DNA of 64,000 nucleotides from Neospora caninum Liverpool (GCF_000208865.1 NC_018393.1:3056714-3120713); one strand, 5' to 3'; counted from the stretch's first letter, positions 38,810 to 54,600 are shown. Program-made: numbers and translations. Notes: generated by a model not told the origin, from the sequence alone.

Positions 38810-41800
38810 TTGCAAGTCAACCTATGCACATCGATGTACACGCCACCATCTGAAACAAGGCATCGTTGTTGGACAGGAGCGGTCGCCTGTATATCGACTG
38901 TTCGAGGTTTACAGCCTCTTCTCGCACTCTGTCTTTTGAATGACGCCCGCGAAGTTGCGGTTCTGCTGATTTCAGAATCAGCCGGTCTCTCGTTCCTCGC
39001 GAGGGTTAGAGAACCGAGAATTCTGCATGCGCGGCTTCTCACCTTGTCGGTGGTGGCCCGCCGCGGCTTGAACGTGATGATGTGCGACGACGACACGTCC
39101 ACCTCGTACCAGGCCTTATCGATGATAAATTCCGGCATTTTTTGCTGAGGAAAGTAGGCAAAAACAGCTCGCCAACTCCGGGGTTCTCGAGGTTTGTCCT
39201 TTTCTGTTGACACCGGAAAACCTCCGGTTTCTCAGCCTTCTCTCCCCCTTCTCTTTGGCTGCCTTTCTGTACATGCCCACATCCCGATGATGACACGCAC
39301 GAAGAACTTACATATTTGCTTTTGTAGAAAGCCAGGAGGTTCTTCTTGCAGATGATGAACCTGCGCAGACAGAAGCGAAGATCGAGAGACAGACGAGCAG
39401 GCGCGCGAGTCTCTCCGCAGAAACAGACGCTCTGAGAATCCCTCGTGTGCATTCACACACATGGACGTCTATCCACTGGCATATGCATACATGTGTACAT
39501 ATACAGGCATACGGTCTGTGAGCGTCTACGTGCATGCGCTCCGTGCACGCGATGGTGCAAACAAGCGCATGCGTCGACGTAGACGAGGGTTTCTCCGTTC
39601 CTAAGTGGGCGGAGAGAGGAATATGAAAAAGGACTCACGGCTTCCTGCTGCCTCCTCGGTTCTTGTCGTTCGCCAGGGGAAACTGTTGCCGCTGCATTTC
39701 CGTCGCGTACCTGCGAGGCCCAGAGAGCGAAAGGGACAGGAGGAATGAAGAGAGGCGGGGCTGACAACCACTCTAACAGAGAAGCGAAAAGCTCCACGCA
39801 AAACGTAGGCCCGACCGGACGCGAACGAACCAGCAGAGAAAAGGGAGAGTGAGAAGATGCGTGACGGAAGAAACCAGGCAGGCCGCAGGAAATCGCGTCG
39901 GGGCGAACCGACGGAACACGAAAAGTTTGCGCGAGAGAACGCCTAAATTGCTTCCCTTCCAGGAACCCGTTTTCCGCGAAACCGCTTCCAAACTCGAAAA
40001 AACGGCTCCACTGGCTCGCCAAGGCGCCCTGTGTGCGTCTCACTTGTCATAATCTTTTGCGAGTGGGAGAATAAAATCAATGCGCTCCTCCTCCTCGGTG
40101 TTGCGCTGAACCGCACACCCAAGCCGGCAAAACAACTGGGCAGTTTCCAAAACAACCAGGTACGCTCCACAGAACAGCACAGAGTTCACGGGACATCTGA
40201 GCATACACGTGTAGTCTTTTATAGGCATCTCTGGAGATGTTAGTAGACTTGTGTGTTTGCAGGCCTAGACACAAAAATTCATATGCGTATGTGCACATGT
40301 GCTTTTATGCACATGCCTTTGCGCCACTGAACCGATGACCCCGCATGATTTCTGTGGATGTGCTTGCGCATTAGAGACGCGACATTCCTTTGAGTTTCGT
40401 CTTGAATCTTACGTTGACGTAGACGCGAATTTTTCTGTGCTCGACGACGTACTGGACCTGCGCGTCTGCCGCGTCAATACTCAGGATGGGTTCGGTGACC
40501 TTGCGAAAAACGAGAGAAAACACCGCACACACACATTGGCAGAAGATTGGCAGGCTCGACTGGGCAAGTTCCGAGAAACACAGACGACAGACGACACCCC
40601 GCGAGGCCGTTGCGTCGGTTCCGGCGTGAGAACGCGCGCAACACAAAGCGAATCAGACGCCGAGATTCCATTTCGAAAAAGTAAAACACCCACTTATGGA
40701 TCCGGTTCTGGAAATCTACTCACTACAGGGACACGGGGATCGCCCTCCTAAAGAACACAGCCACATACATACATATATATATATATATATATGTACGTAT
40801 AAGAATACATATGTATACATATTTATATGCGTATGCATCCGTGATGTAGAAGCATGAGCATCTCGTTTTTCTTCCCTTCTTCCTCGCCTGTGTACGTCAC
40901 CCTCCCGAGCCCCAGATGCCGCTCTTTTCGATAAGCACGCCGTTTCATGGTCTGCACGGATAGATATGAAAGTTCAATATACAGCCAAAGGTGGGGAGAC
41001 TTGTCCGGCGTGCGAGGTTGTCGGCTGCTTCTGCCTCGTTTTTTCCGCCAATCTCGGCCAACTGAACTTGGGGCCTTACGTTCGGCGCAGGGTAGAGCAG
41101 AATGGTGCTGTCTTTCACGACGAGGGCGAGGAGCGAGTCTCCTGAGTCCTCTTCAAACAGGTTGACGGGGAAGACGTATCTGGCGACGCAACACAGAAAG
41201 GGAGATTGCGACGCGTCGAGAATAACGAAAACGCCAGCCTTCGAGGCTCGTGAGGGCGACGAAGCGTCAAGAAGTCGAAAACGGGAAACCCAGATACTCG
41301 GGAGAACGCAAAAAGAGGAAACCTGGACATGCGCAGGCCGACAGGGAGAAAAGAGCTGCGCGCGAAAAAAAACCCAGAGATGGAAGGCAAGTCGTTTTCC
41401 TTTTACTTCTGAAGCTGGTGTGTTTCTCACTTGCTGAGATTTGCGTAGTTCTTGCGGCGGCCGTTTTTCCCGTCCCCGTCAGCCTTGAGGAACCCACCGA
41501 ATTCGAGAGCTACGTTCCACCTGAGAAAAACGGAAAACGAGGCGCGGGACTCTCAAGAACGCGCGCGCGCGCGCGCAAGAAAGACGGACCAAAAAGGCCA
41601 AGGAAACGGGGCGTTCCCCCTGTCTGCTCGTTTTCCTATCTGTGCGGGGCGTCGCTTGAAAGAGGCAATTCGCGGAGAGCAACGCCGAAAAGAACATATA
41701 ACCGACGGGGGAAAACGCCTTTTTGTATCCTTGTTTTGTAGGAATCTATATTAGTGCGTGGCAAGTTGCCTGTACCGCGGTGGCCCCACGCACACTTGGG

Positions 41801-44800
41801 ATCGAAAGAGTTCACGAACGGCATGAGGAAATAGATCGCGCAAGCCAAGTCACGCACGGACGCGTCTCAAGCGGAGCGCGGCCACGTGTAACCGACTGTG
41901 CAAGACGGTGGCACACCGCAAATCACGTCGCTGCGTTCTGGGTGTTGACATTCGCATAAAAGCAATGCATGCGCACCAACGCACACAGGGAGACGCTCTC
42001 GCGTAAAGAAAAAAGGAAACGAAGCGGCTGGGCTGCGACTCACCGATCAAACTCCGCTAGAGTGGCGCAGTCGAGTGTGATGCGCTCGCGCTTCCCAGCG
42101 AGCGTCTGAACAGGCGAAATCCCGGAAGAAGCGAAAAAGAAGTCAGAAACACGCGGCGCATTTCCCCCCAGGCAACGCAATACACATACAAACACAAACG
42201 TCACAGTCGCGAACGTGATTCGCTACCGTGGGCCGACATGCAAAATGACACATATACTGAAAAAGAATATATATATATATATATATATATATACTTATGC
42301 GAGTCTTTGAGTCGAGATTTCGATTTCTGCAGAGAAACGAAAAGCGAGTGTGCAAGCGGTTCAGACGGAGGTTCTCGTAGAAGAAGGCCTCGGCTGCTTG
42401 CGTGCCAATCTCCCCTTCACATGCAAACAAAAAACCATACACGCACGCAACTGCACACCACACAAATATAGATATCGACAAAGGAACCTGGTGCAACATA
42501 CTGATATTGATATATGTATATATACATGTAGAGCACGATTCTTACTTAATGACAAACACACATAATGCATAAAAACGTCAACGTAGAGCTGTATACACAT
42601 CTCTGTATGTGTCCACGTCACCCTACGTATCGATATACCCATTTATATATATATATATATAGGTATATATATATATATATATATATGTATATAGACATAT
42701 ATAGATATGGAGATCGATGGGGCATCGGCAGCCCGCCTTGTCAATACGCAGGAGGGCCCCTGTGTGTTTACAGAAGGGAGAAGCGGCGTTCTCTGGGTGA
42801 GACCTTCACACTTGCGCTGGACGCACCGTGTGGACGATTCGGATTTCTCGTCGTTCTCGGCTCGAAGTAGCTTGGCAGCGCTCGGCGCGCATTTCCATCA
42901 CCGGCGTCGCCCCGGGACTGCCGTAGTATCGATACAGAGCCAGCATGTTCTGGGTGACGACGCACACTCTGCACAGAAGGCGAAAAGCAACCGGAGCTAT
43001 GAAACCAGAAATACGCAAATCGAAAGAACGAGAGACCGGTATACCTCTGTCATACCGGCATATCTATATATATAGGCACGGCCGCATGTATGTCTCAGTA
43101 TATGCATGGATATCACGATAAGCATTTACATATATATATATATATATATACATACATTTATATGTATATTTGCATGTTTATATACATACCCCTGTGCGTA
43201 TACACAAGCATATATATATATATCCATATGGATGTGGGGATAGCGATATGGGTGGCGCTACGGAGCCTGCAATGAGGATGAGACTTTTGTGGTTCGAAGA
43301 GAAAGGCGACAAAAAAGGTGCGCTGTCCCTTTTGGGAGGAAAACTTACTGATTAGTTCGCACGGAGCCTTCGTCTTTTCGATCGAGGAAACCGTTCGCCT
43401 TGAGTTTCTCGTACCATCTACAGGACACAGGTGTCGCCAGAAAGCGAGAGGTTGTCACGGCAGAAAGAGGCAGAGACGACAAAGCAGGTCAGAAGGTTCC
43501 AAGAACGGCGAGATGAAGGCGGCAAGACCTAAATGAACGAGGCGAGACTCCGTTCAGGTGCACACTCGTTGGCCGGCACGACGTGACGCCTTGCACACCT
43601 AGGCATCCCAACTTCCCCCAGCTTTCCTCCTTGATCTTCCTGCGCTCGGGTTCTCTCTGTCTCTTTCAAAGCGCACAAACTCACAGCCACAAAAAATCCG
43701 GGAAGACCCAGGCGTGGTTTCACCCTTGTTCGTTTCTCTCTCTGGGTTCCGCCCCCTTTCCGTCCCCGGCTGTCTCCCCGGGTGTCCATGTGGTCCGTTC
43801 TGCTGAAAAGGCGTTTCCGTTTCTGGACCCGCTTCTTCTGCCACGCTTCCTCGTGTCTGCCATCTCCTCTCCACAGGCTCCCGCTCAAAACACTCTGTTT
43901 CGCCTCACCCTCTGTAGAGTTCGTTGGTCATGAATCCAAAGACGTAGGATTCCTCGTCGGGGGTTCCCGGCTGGGTATGGGCGGAAAGCGAAGACGCGTT
44001 GGAGAGAGCGTTGTTCCCGGAACGGGGGCAGAGAGAGCAACGAGAGAACGAATGAGAGAAAAGGGGGAAGAATGACAGAAAAGAGGAGAAAGACAAGGAA
44101 ACGAAGCGGAGGGTGCGAAGCAGAGTTATCCGCGAGAATTTGGGGAAAGACATCAAGCGAGACGCATTTGAAAAGGCATGATGTTGTTCAGCATCCCCCC
44201 CAAAAAGGCATGTTTTTCGAAAAGAAGAGCGCTACGGCTTAAAAAATACCTGACCCTGAGGGATCGACTTGCAGACCACGCAGAAACACTTTGTGACGCT
44301 AGGGAGGTGAAAGACCGGCAACTCTGACGGAAGAGAAGAGCGCTGTGTGCACGCATGAAAAACAGGCGCAGGGGCGGAGACGCGTACCATGTGGCGTATA
44401 ACGAATTCTTTGTTGGCGTCGTCGGGCGTGGTGATACAGTCAGAGTGGAAAAGTTTCAACAAAGGCTCCGGGTCACCTGCATGCTCCATCAGCATCAGGT
44501 AACCGTCGCGAACAACAAACAGCCTGAAAAAAAGAGAAGAAAAACAGAGAGGAATGAGAGACGAGAAGAGCGAAAGAAAAAAGAAGCGAGAGGCATGATG
44601 AGGGTCTGTAGGGACCGCGTGTGCGGCAAAACCGACAGTGAGAACACCAGTGCAGAACGACTTCAGCGCGCCTGAGAGAACCGCTAGCTTTGTTTTACAG
44701 CGTGAATCTTCGCGGGTCCCGCCCCCCCCCCCCCCAAATCGGAAGGAAAGCGAGAAACCCCGTGCGATTCTCGAAACTCACTCATCCTCCTTGTCGTCCT

Positions 44801-47800
44801 TAGGCACGGGAGGCGGGGCTCGCGTCTCCTCTCGCGCGCTCTGTTGACGGACAGGGCTAGGCTTGGCGGCGACTGTGACTGACTGCGGCGTCGGCGCCGC
44901 AGCCGGGCTGATGGCGCAGTATCTTCCGCGGTTCATGACATCGGAGAGGCTGAAAACACGCACACCCGCTCTTTTGTTTCAGCCGTAGTCTTCACGCTGT
45001 TCATAAAAACGAGAGCTCTCCCTCGCCGTTTCCACGCTCGCTCATCTCGCAAGAGAAATCCGACGAAAAGCGAGAAAAACCCGACGCAGAAACACTGCCC
45101 TTCCCGGCGCAGCTGAACCCCGCAGGGCGTGACAAACTGCACGCACTGTGTCGGGACAAAACGCGGGGAAACGCACAGCTCACAAAGCGCCTGAGGCGTC
45201 CAGAAACGGTGAAGGAAGACTGGGAATTACAGAAAAAATCGAAAAGCACAGACTCCGGCGAGCCGAAGATAGACGTCCTCAGGCTGCGACTGTGTAAACT
45301 CGCAGACGGAATTAGGAACGAAAATCACGGTAAAGGCTCTAGGAAAACGACTTTGAATATATGTATATATATGTATATATATATGGATATATATATATGG
45401 ATAGATATATGTATATATATGTATGTGGATAGATATATGTATGTCGACATAGCGTCCTTCCAGTGACTAAACAGGAGCTATGCCAAAAATCGGCTCTGTG
45501 TCTTCCGTGCAGCCGACCGCGAGGAAGGAGACTATCAAAGTGAATATGACATTCGGATGTGCATCTGCATATAAACAGGCATATGTCTGTATATCTGTCT
45601 CTTTTGGTAAGTGTATGTGGACAGCTGAGAGACGGGAGGCGCAGAGAGAAGAAACGCTGTCTTTGCGGGCCGGCTTAGAAACGGCGAAAGGGTCTAGAGG
45701 CAGCGTGCACCGTTTTCAGAGGTAAGCGCACACACACCTGAGAGAGTGAGAATTTGAAAGTGCAAACCAGCTAAGGGGGTCGGATTCTTACAAGTCGAAG
45801 TTGTCTTTGGTAGCTCTGAGAAGATAAGTTTCCTGCGGGTTCTGTGGGAAGCGAGACAGAGGAAGGCATGCGACGCAGGCACTTCACGCAGGCGCGACAG
45901 ACAAGCACGGTGGAGGCTCCTTCGAAAAAAGGGAAGAGGGAAAAAGAACGGAAGAAGCTGGAACGACACGAAGACACCAGAGAGATCAGACGGGGCTGAA
46001 TCAGCAAAAAAAGTTCTGGGTGCACTTTTGTGTCCACTCACATTGGAGGGCCAGCAAGGGAGGAAAGAGAGCAAGAAAAGGATAGAAGAAAGAGAAAAAA
46101 GAAACGTTTGAATCTCACCTTCTTCAAGTGAAACTGGATGACGCAGTTTTGACGGTCTTCGGTGATATATCCTTCATCGCACGGGATGCACAGCCTCTTT
46201 TCTGGGTCCTGGCGAAAAGGCCGGGAAGCAAATGTACACCCCAGAAGAGCAGAAGGGTTCCATATTCTGGCAAACAAAACACGGCTTTTCTACGTTTACA
46301 TCAATGTTTAGACGCACATGCAGAGATACACATCGGTTTGAATCGATTCATCTCTATGCGCATATCGAGACGAATCAATGTGCAGGTGCATGCATGTGTG
46401 GACCGGTGTAGGTATGCGTCCGTCTGTGTGAATTTGTAGATGGTAGCTCGCATTTATATAAAAGAAACGAAAAACTTGGGCCCTCTGGGGAGTTTCCTTG
46501 CCTAGGCCTCGACTCCTTACTCCCTTTGCTTCGCAGATTATCATGTTGTTCTGTCGATTGTAGTAGATGGCTCTGCCGCGCGCAAAACAGAAAACATTCT
46601 TGCGCTTCTCTCGATGAAAGACACAAATTCCTTTTAAAATCCAGGGAGATACTTTCGGACTATCTGCACATTCTCCGGATTGACCCTGCCGCGTCTATCG
46701 ACATATGGATACACATACACGCATATACACATATACATACATATTTATATATTAAATATATATATATATATATTTACATACGTGTTTCAAAATGATACGC
46801 ATATTACATACGATTCTGGCAATAGTTGTGTAATGAATGCGAATGCAGATATCCGTCTATAGATATATACATGTATACAAAAAAATCGGAGAGTGTTGAG
46901 AGACGGAGGATTGAAACTTACGCGTCGTCTTGATACATGGGGACAGCTTGCCCGTCTGGGCCCCGTCCAGAAGGAACGATCCACGCGATTGTGTCCTTCG
47001 GCTCGGGCGGCGGAGGCGGAGGCGGAGTCTCCTTGGGGATAGAAACGAAACCCCCGTACATCAACGCAAACATCCACCTGAAGAAAAGAGGCATCCCACA
47101 GACGGCGCAAACAACCGTACGCATACACTTTTACATGTCAGGCGCATACATATATATACACATAAATATTTGAGTGTGTATGTGAGCATCGTTTATACGT
47201 AGGGGTAAGGCGTGTTAGTTATGATTTGTCATGAATCTTAGGCGCATCTCGAGCTCAGTTGAGAGTTGCCTCAAGAGAAAGAGATTGATATTTCCGTGCG
47301 CATAGAGAAACGGGAGACTACCCACATAGTGTCTTTCTCCAGCGGAACATAAACCTCCACTTTCCCTCAGTCTCGCTCTGACATTCCCCGACCCTCCTCC
47401 GTAGCACGAACAGTAAACGCTCCAGAGAAAACACCCCCGAACCGATAACATTCACAGATGTACATGTATTTTTGCACCTATGTACATATACATCTATAAC
47501 TGTACCTATATATATATATATATATATATGCATGTCAACACGTAGGTGTACTGCTACCGCATACGGTGTACGTGTGAAAAGCGGATGCGATGACTCCTCT
47601 GAGAGCAGTGACGCATTGTCTCCCGTTTTGCACCCTGAAAAACCCAATACAGCTATGGGCAAGAAACGAAGCGCGCAACAGAAGACACGCGGCTGCGCGC
47701 GAAGAAATGCTTACTTCTCCATTTCTTCGTCGGATTGGCATCGAAGGTAATGATACTCGATGACTCCAGGGCGAACTTCGTACTCGATTTCGTAGACGAG

Positions 47801-48044
47801 GTCTTGGTGATCCTGCCGCACTTGCCGCACTTTGTGAGAACACAGGAGGATGGTGGGCTCGGCGTCCTAAAAAATCGAAAAAAGAACCCGCAGTCAGACT
47901 GGACCGACACACAGCCTGGGTGCACACGTCCCACGAAAATTCACGTTCTCACTCTCAGGGCTCCTTCCCATACCACTCGCACCGAAACCCATACATATAC
48001 AGTGATGCACGCATGCAATTACATACATATCTATATATATATAC

Positions 48045-48087
<43 letters not shown>

Positions 48088-49735
48088 CAAGGACTAGGTT
48101 ACCTTTACATGAACGGTGCAGCGAAGACTCCAACAGACATGGGCATGCGCGATATTTGGGCATCATGAAGAGACTCTGGCAAGGACCGTTGGCTTCGAAC
48201 GGCCTTTGAAGTGCACACGGAACTCCAGATGCTTTTGTCTTAGGTGAAGATAAGCATGTGAACAGATATGCACTCTGTTAACTTCAGAGATAGGCAGCAA
48301 AAGGAACGGAATGGACGTACATCTGGGTCTTCGAAGATGGCCAAAACCGCCGCCCGAACCGCCACCAGTCTGAAAAGACAGGAATGCGACAGACGAAAGC
48401 GGGTTTTTATTCGTGTATTTCCAATTTAACTTATAGCGCAATATCTTTAGAAACTCAATTTGGAAAATAAATAGTCCGCGAGCAACCCGGGACGAAAAAG
48501 TTGCTTTGTCACCGCATTTCTCCAAGGCAAAATGAAAAAATCAGAGTTCTTGCAAGACACGAATACACGTCGAGGCGAAAATACAGAGACCTCGAACGCA
48601 CTGTGTGTATACATCCACATAGGTGTACGCTTATTATCATATACATACACATAAGCACACGCAAGCACATGTTACACACTGGCATGTCTACACATGTATG
48701 CACAGACATGTGCCTATGTCTCGACATACTCAAAAAAACACACAGATGTAAATCTCTACGTCTGAATGCATATACGTCCATTTCCATAATTACCCGTGTT
48801 TACATACAAATATATACACTGGCTTCAAAATAACGGTGCCTGGGGAAGTCGAGATGATTATACGCGTTTTCATGTCAGCGACGGGACTGAAGGAAAAGGG
48901 AATGAGTTCTCAAAAACCCACTTTTCTTTGCAAAGGGGGAACTCGTCACGGTCATCAGTTTGTCCGTGCAGAAGGATCCCTGCCAAACAATTCCCAGATC
49001 CGCAGCAAACTCGAATGTTTTCCGAGAGGTCTGAAAGCCGAGCTGACAAAAGGCGCCTTTACACCTCGACTCCACATTTTATGCAGATGTACACGCAGAA
49101 CGTGTAGATGGACCCTCGACGTAAAGAGAGCCATCAAGCGCAATCTCCCTTTGAACCGAAGGAAATTTCTACAGCTGGTCCAGGCGTAGCGACAGAGACA
49201 ACCTCCTGGAAGTGTCCGGCAAAGCGGCGGTCCCGCCTATAAGACACCTGTCGGCATGGGCTAGAAAAAGACATATCCGTGACTACTGCGAAACGTACAC
49301 AACTGCGTCTCCAGAAGCACATATATGCATATATATTTATGTGCATATATTTATGTACATAGTTAGACAAATATTGATGCCTGGTTATATATCTATGTGC
49401 GGTAGACGGGCATAATGACGACTGGCGGATGAGTTCTTGACAAAGACGGAACGTTTTCTTTACCGGCAAAAAAGACGTCCTTGTCCAGGTCCCAGCGGTT
49501 CTGCAGAGAAACAGTGCATGCAAAACAGACATCAGCAGAAAAACGATTTCGTCGCCGTGTGAAATCGGTCTTTCCCAATCAGCTGTCGGCTGGGCCGATC
49601 GTGACGCTCCATGGTTTTCCATAGGTGCATTTATTTGTCAACGAATATGTGCGTCACACTCTCTACATACCTGAATATATTCGCATCTACCTATTTACCT
49701 ACATGTACACAAGTATACGCAACAACCCTTATATT

Positions 49736-49770
<35 letters not shown>

Positions 49771-51644
49771 GGCAATGCATGCGCATGAAGGGAAAAGAGC
49801 TGGCGGGCCACAGGAGGCTGTTCAGGTGTCGCCTTTCTGGTTTTAATGCACCTTCTCGGCGTGTTGTCCTTGCTTGTCGCAGCAACCCGAAAGGTGCCTG
49901 TATCCTCTTCTGACAGGAACGGCTAGCCCTGAACTCGAAACTCTCTGCAGTGGTGTATCTATCCAGAAGAATGCGGAACCACACATGCCTACACATATAA
50001 ATGGAGAAAAAGATGAGGCATAAAGAGACAGGAATGGACCGACAGAGATAAGGAAATTACCGGTTTTTCTTCAACAGTGCGTGACGTGGCTAGCTGTTCC
50101 AAGGACTCGAGAACCCTGCGGCGACAAAACGAAGGGAAACGCACGAACGGCCGAAATGCGCGTTCACTGTAGGACTCCGGAAAACAAATCTGCAGTAGAT
50201 CGGGTAAATGCAGAAACGTACAAATATATGTTTTGAAATCGACATGTACGTATATACGTAAAACTATATATAGATATATGTAGACGTGCACATACGTGGA
50301 CACGCGTGTCTGTATATATTTTTGTGTTTGTGCAAGGGAAAAAGGCGCGCCTGTGCGAAGATGCAGACGCAACGCTGAGAAGGGAGGCGAAAGAAGACGA
50401 GATGGGAAGAGGAAGGCATGGGAAAGAAGTTGAAGCAGGCGGCGCGCGAAGAAAGAGATCGAGCGGAAGCCAGCCTCGAGGCAGAACTGGAACTGCAGAA
50501 TCACCGAATGAACAGCAATCGGCCTTCACCTCACGCTCCCGTTTACAGATCTCTGAAGATGAAAAGTTTATCGAGTGTGTAAAGAGAGATGGAACAGACG
50601 TGTCGGCCTTGCTCCGTGCACACAAACGAAAGGCGCCGAGATGTGTTGCGCCTCTGTGGAGTGTCGATACGGGGCGAGACGCTGTAGAATCGGTGTGCAT
50701 GCGCACTTTGTCAGGAGGTTTTTCTGTTCTTCAAAAATGTTCATATTGCCGTTGGCGACTGCTACGGGGCCCCGGCTCTTGGTTGCTGAAGGAGAGAAAT
50801 CACAGAAAGGAAAAGCGGAACCGAAAACACGCGGTGCACGAGGCAGCGCAGAAAGGGAAAGAGACTGTCACAGGGGGACTGACAAGACACACTGCGCATT
50901 GAGACGCGTCTCCACCACAGACGCTAGATTCGATTGGCGAAATGAAACACGGTTGCTTTTGAAATTTGGGGAGAGAGGCGACGGGCGCAGACCCGCAAAT
51001 TGTGTGGAAAGGCAACTCACCGACTCCGGATTCGATTTTGTCCACGAGAGCCTGAACTTGCGCGGACAAGACAACCAGCTGTTCTTGTGTGCCCTGAGCG
51101 GCGAGCGCGTTCGCTGGGGCGAGCACAACGGGCGGGACCAAAGATTTCTCCCGATTCAATGCTTCAATCTAAAAAACCAAAACAGACCGACGAAACAGAC
51201 ATTCACCTCACACATATAGACAGCCATTGAGGAATCGGCACATATATATACATATATATATATATATATAAATATGCATATACATATATATGTTTTTTCG
51301 TTTCTCTGTCTCTTTCTCCCTCTGTCGAGTTCTGTATCTCCTTTTGAAGAAACGTTTGAAAGGTTTTTCGGATTTCATCAGTTGCAGCGAACGCCCGGTG
51401 GTGTTTTCTCGAAGCCATGCTAACCCAATAGAACTGTGTTGGAAGAACGGAAAGAAACGCACAGCCACGGGTTCTGAGCCGACAAGCACACAGCGGCACA
51501 AGAGAGGCCCAGACACACACTCGCAGGCACACCCACAATCTGCAAAATATACACTCCAGCTACTCCCGCGTCTGCGAACTTGAACACGTCTACCTGCATC
51601 CACAGGTGCCTCTACACAAACGTTTACCTGCATATATATATACC

Positions 51645-51678
<34 letters not shown>

Positions 51679-54600
51679 TACGCTAGATAAGTTGAGATAG
51701 AACGAGAGTTAAGTATGTGTAGAGAGACGGACAGACACCCATTGCTAGAGATGAGAGAGTGGAATTTACGTGTCAGCGAAGCGGCTACGATAGACGTGGG
51801 GGCGAAGATCTCTGAGAATCTGCGGCGTACCACTTTGTAGAGTCGCTGAATTTCGATGCGTTGCTCCTCAACCATCTTCTGCGCTGCAAGAAGATCTCTG
51901 AGGAAACGGAACGACAACGACGGCGAGGCAAAATAACAGCAGGATAGCTTCCAGTTGTGCAGACTCAGTCACGGCTCTCTCACTACCTAAAACAATCATG
52001 CACATCCATGCAAAGAAGTCGCGACCTGCAAATCTGACTCCACTATGTACATGCACGTACACGGAGGGATCAACGAGTATATATATAACTATATATACAA
52101 ATAGAGCTGCACATATATATCCCTCGACATAATGTATAGATGCATATCTCAACAGGAGAACGCCTGACCCACTCCCCTGAAAGACATTCAGATAGACAAA
52201 GGGGAACGTGCACAGACATGCATCAGCACATACAATGCTTTATTTGGATACAGACAGTGAAAGGACGGCCGCCGGGTTGGCTGTTAGAGAGAACCCATTT
52301 CTGGGACTTACGACTGCGACTGCATGAGAGACATTCGTGAGACCCGCAGTTCTGCGAAAGCACAACGGACAGCAGCGCAAGCTCGTCTCCTTCGCTTTGC
52401 CCAGCCGAGACACTCGAGGCACCGCCTGCCACGGCTGTGTTTTCTACGTTGCAAAAAAGGTGCGCAAAGGGAACAGAAGAGAACTCGCTGGACCTCGAGA
52501 ACCGTCCACGAAGAAGGCGGGTACTGGCAGGGTCGCTGTGACCGAGTCTGAAGAAGTTGCAATTCAAAAGCGGATGTCGCAGAGACCCCGGTCGAGGCGC
52601 ATGCGCATGCAGTTGCGCGGCTGTCTGTACACAGGTTCCCGCTCCGCGCCCCCCGAGGCGTTGCAGATGCTGAAGGTGTTTCTTCGTTCCTCGCCCGCCA
52701 AACGCACCCTGGGAAGCAAGCCCAAGTTGCTTTCCCGTCGCTCGGTGTTGATCGATATCTCGCTGGACCTTGGCGAGCTGTACCGCCACCTGCATGCAGA
52801 GGCACGGAGACATAAGCTGGCGCATGCGAACCACGCGAGGCGTCGCGAGCGCGAGGCATGTGCGAGCCCCCGACTCCGTCGCAGTCAGCGTTTCGTCGAA
52901 ACGGATCATTTTGGATGTTTCCTTTTCCGTTTTCCAAACTCACGTCGCCAGCTCCACGCGGATCCCCGTCGAAGTCGGCCAAGCTTCCGACAGCCGCGCC
53001 TTGCGTCAGTTTCTCGACGCGACACTTCATTTGCTGCAACTCCGTTTTCAGGCGCTCATTCTCCGCCGTCTTGTCTTGCGACTGAGGAGAAACGGGGGGG
53101 ACAGAGCAGGGATCCAAGCGCATGAAGGCGCACACTGCAGCCCGCGATGCTTCAACCAGAGAATACGAAAAAAGTCGACGCCTCCTCCACACAGGACGGG
53201 CGATTTAACTGAGTGTCCATCCTCACGTCTGCACGCACGTACATATATGGATACAGAAACGGTCCGGAAGCAGAACCGCGACGGGGCGGAAGAGACCGAG
53301 AAATGAATGAGCATGGAAACTCACCTGGGTCAAAGTGAGGAGATGGTCACGCTCTTCAATCCCCTTCTCTGCCGCAGCGAGCGTGGTAGTCAGCTGGTTG
53401 AGCATCTTCTCCTGACGGAGATTGACGGTGCTCATCGCGGCAACTTCGCCATTCGCGGCGTCCAAGTGAAGCCGAAGCTTCCGATTTTCTTCCAAGTATC
53501 TGAATAAAAACGAACAGAAACCAAGCGTGCGTCGATCTGCGTTCACCTATTTACATACTCATACCTACATACTTATATTTACATACTTATATCTACATAC
53601 TTGTATACATGCATATATACATGCATATATATACATATATATATATACATATACAAATATGTATATACATAAATATAAAAGTTCACAAGTAGGCTTGCAA
53701 GTGCAAACGCATATCTTTGTCTGTCCAGCAGCATCAATCTATCCATCAAGATCATTCGATCCATTCCTGCGACTGCCCGTATGGACACCACTACTCTGTG
53801 CATGCATGCACGTATCCAGTCCCGCCTGTTGCGACTTTTTTGCACGTTTGGAGAGCCAGAGTTCTGCGTATCCTTTTGTGGGAGAGGGTGGTTCTTGCCG
53901 GACAACGGAGGTCGAAATCGGTGGGACGCGCGCAGTGGGTATCTCCCCATTCGATTGCTGTCTGTGGCCCTAACAGCGGCTACCTCTCAACTTCCTGCTG
54001 GTTTGCTTTGTAGGCTGCAACCTTCTCGTTTTCAGTGCGCAGGAGAAGCGACGAAAGCTGCTCGAGGCGATTCCGCTGCTGCAAGATGACGCGCTCCGCC
54101 TTCCTCAGCACTCCTTCTTCGTCGTCCTCATCCACTGCGAAAAGGCAAATGTAAACGCAATCCACGCATGCGGCATGCCGATGCATGTATCCCTGTTTCG
54201 GGGAACGTACAAGTTCGCGTGCGTGTGGAGAGACAGCGCGACATAGCGAGGACGACACCCGTCGACGGCCGCGGCGCGACGCGCGAGGCAGACGCGTTCC
54301 CTCCGCAGGATCACCGCCTCTTAAACAGGACAGAGGCCACGCCCCGTGCGGGGCTGAACGGGCGCAGGAAGGCACGTGGGTACGCAAACAGATATGAACC
54401 GGCCACAGGTGTGCACAGAGAGAAGACAACATTCCAGAGGTAGATGCGCCAACGCACATCGCCGCCTATGGAAAGGGCGAAAACCACGGCCAGCGACACG
54501 GAGGCGCACACCCACGTAAGGAGAAGTGCAAACGCAGGCAGTCGATGATGAAGAAGACTCAAACACACGGGGGGGGAGGGGGTGCAAAAATGAGGTCCCG

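Noticed and set aside
44299..44387. Possible short intron inside exon 44250-44523 of the PH-repeat gene (GTACGC to CTAG)
   Set aside because: Removing it breaks the frame, while reading through keeps one open frame that joins in phase to the next exon and completes the PH module.
52337..53125. 262-residue plus-strand open frame
   Set aside because: Antisense to coiled-coil exons of the PH-repeat gene, which are supported by phase and heptad pattern.
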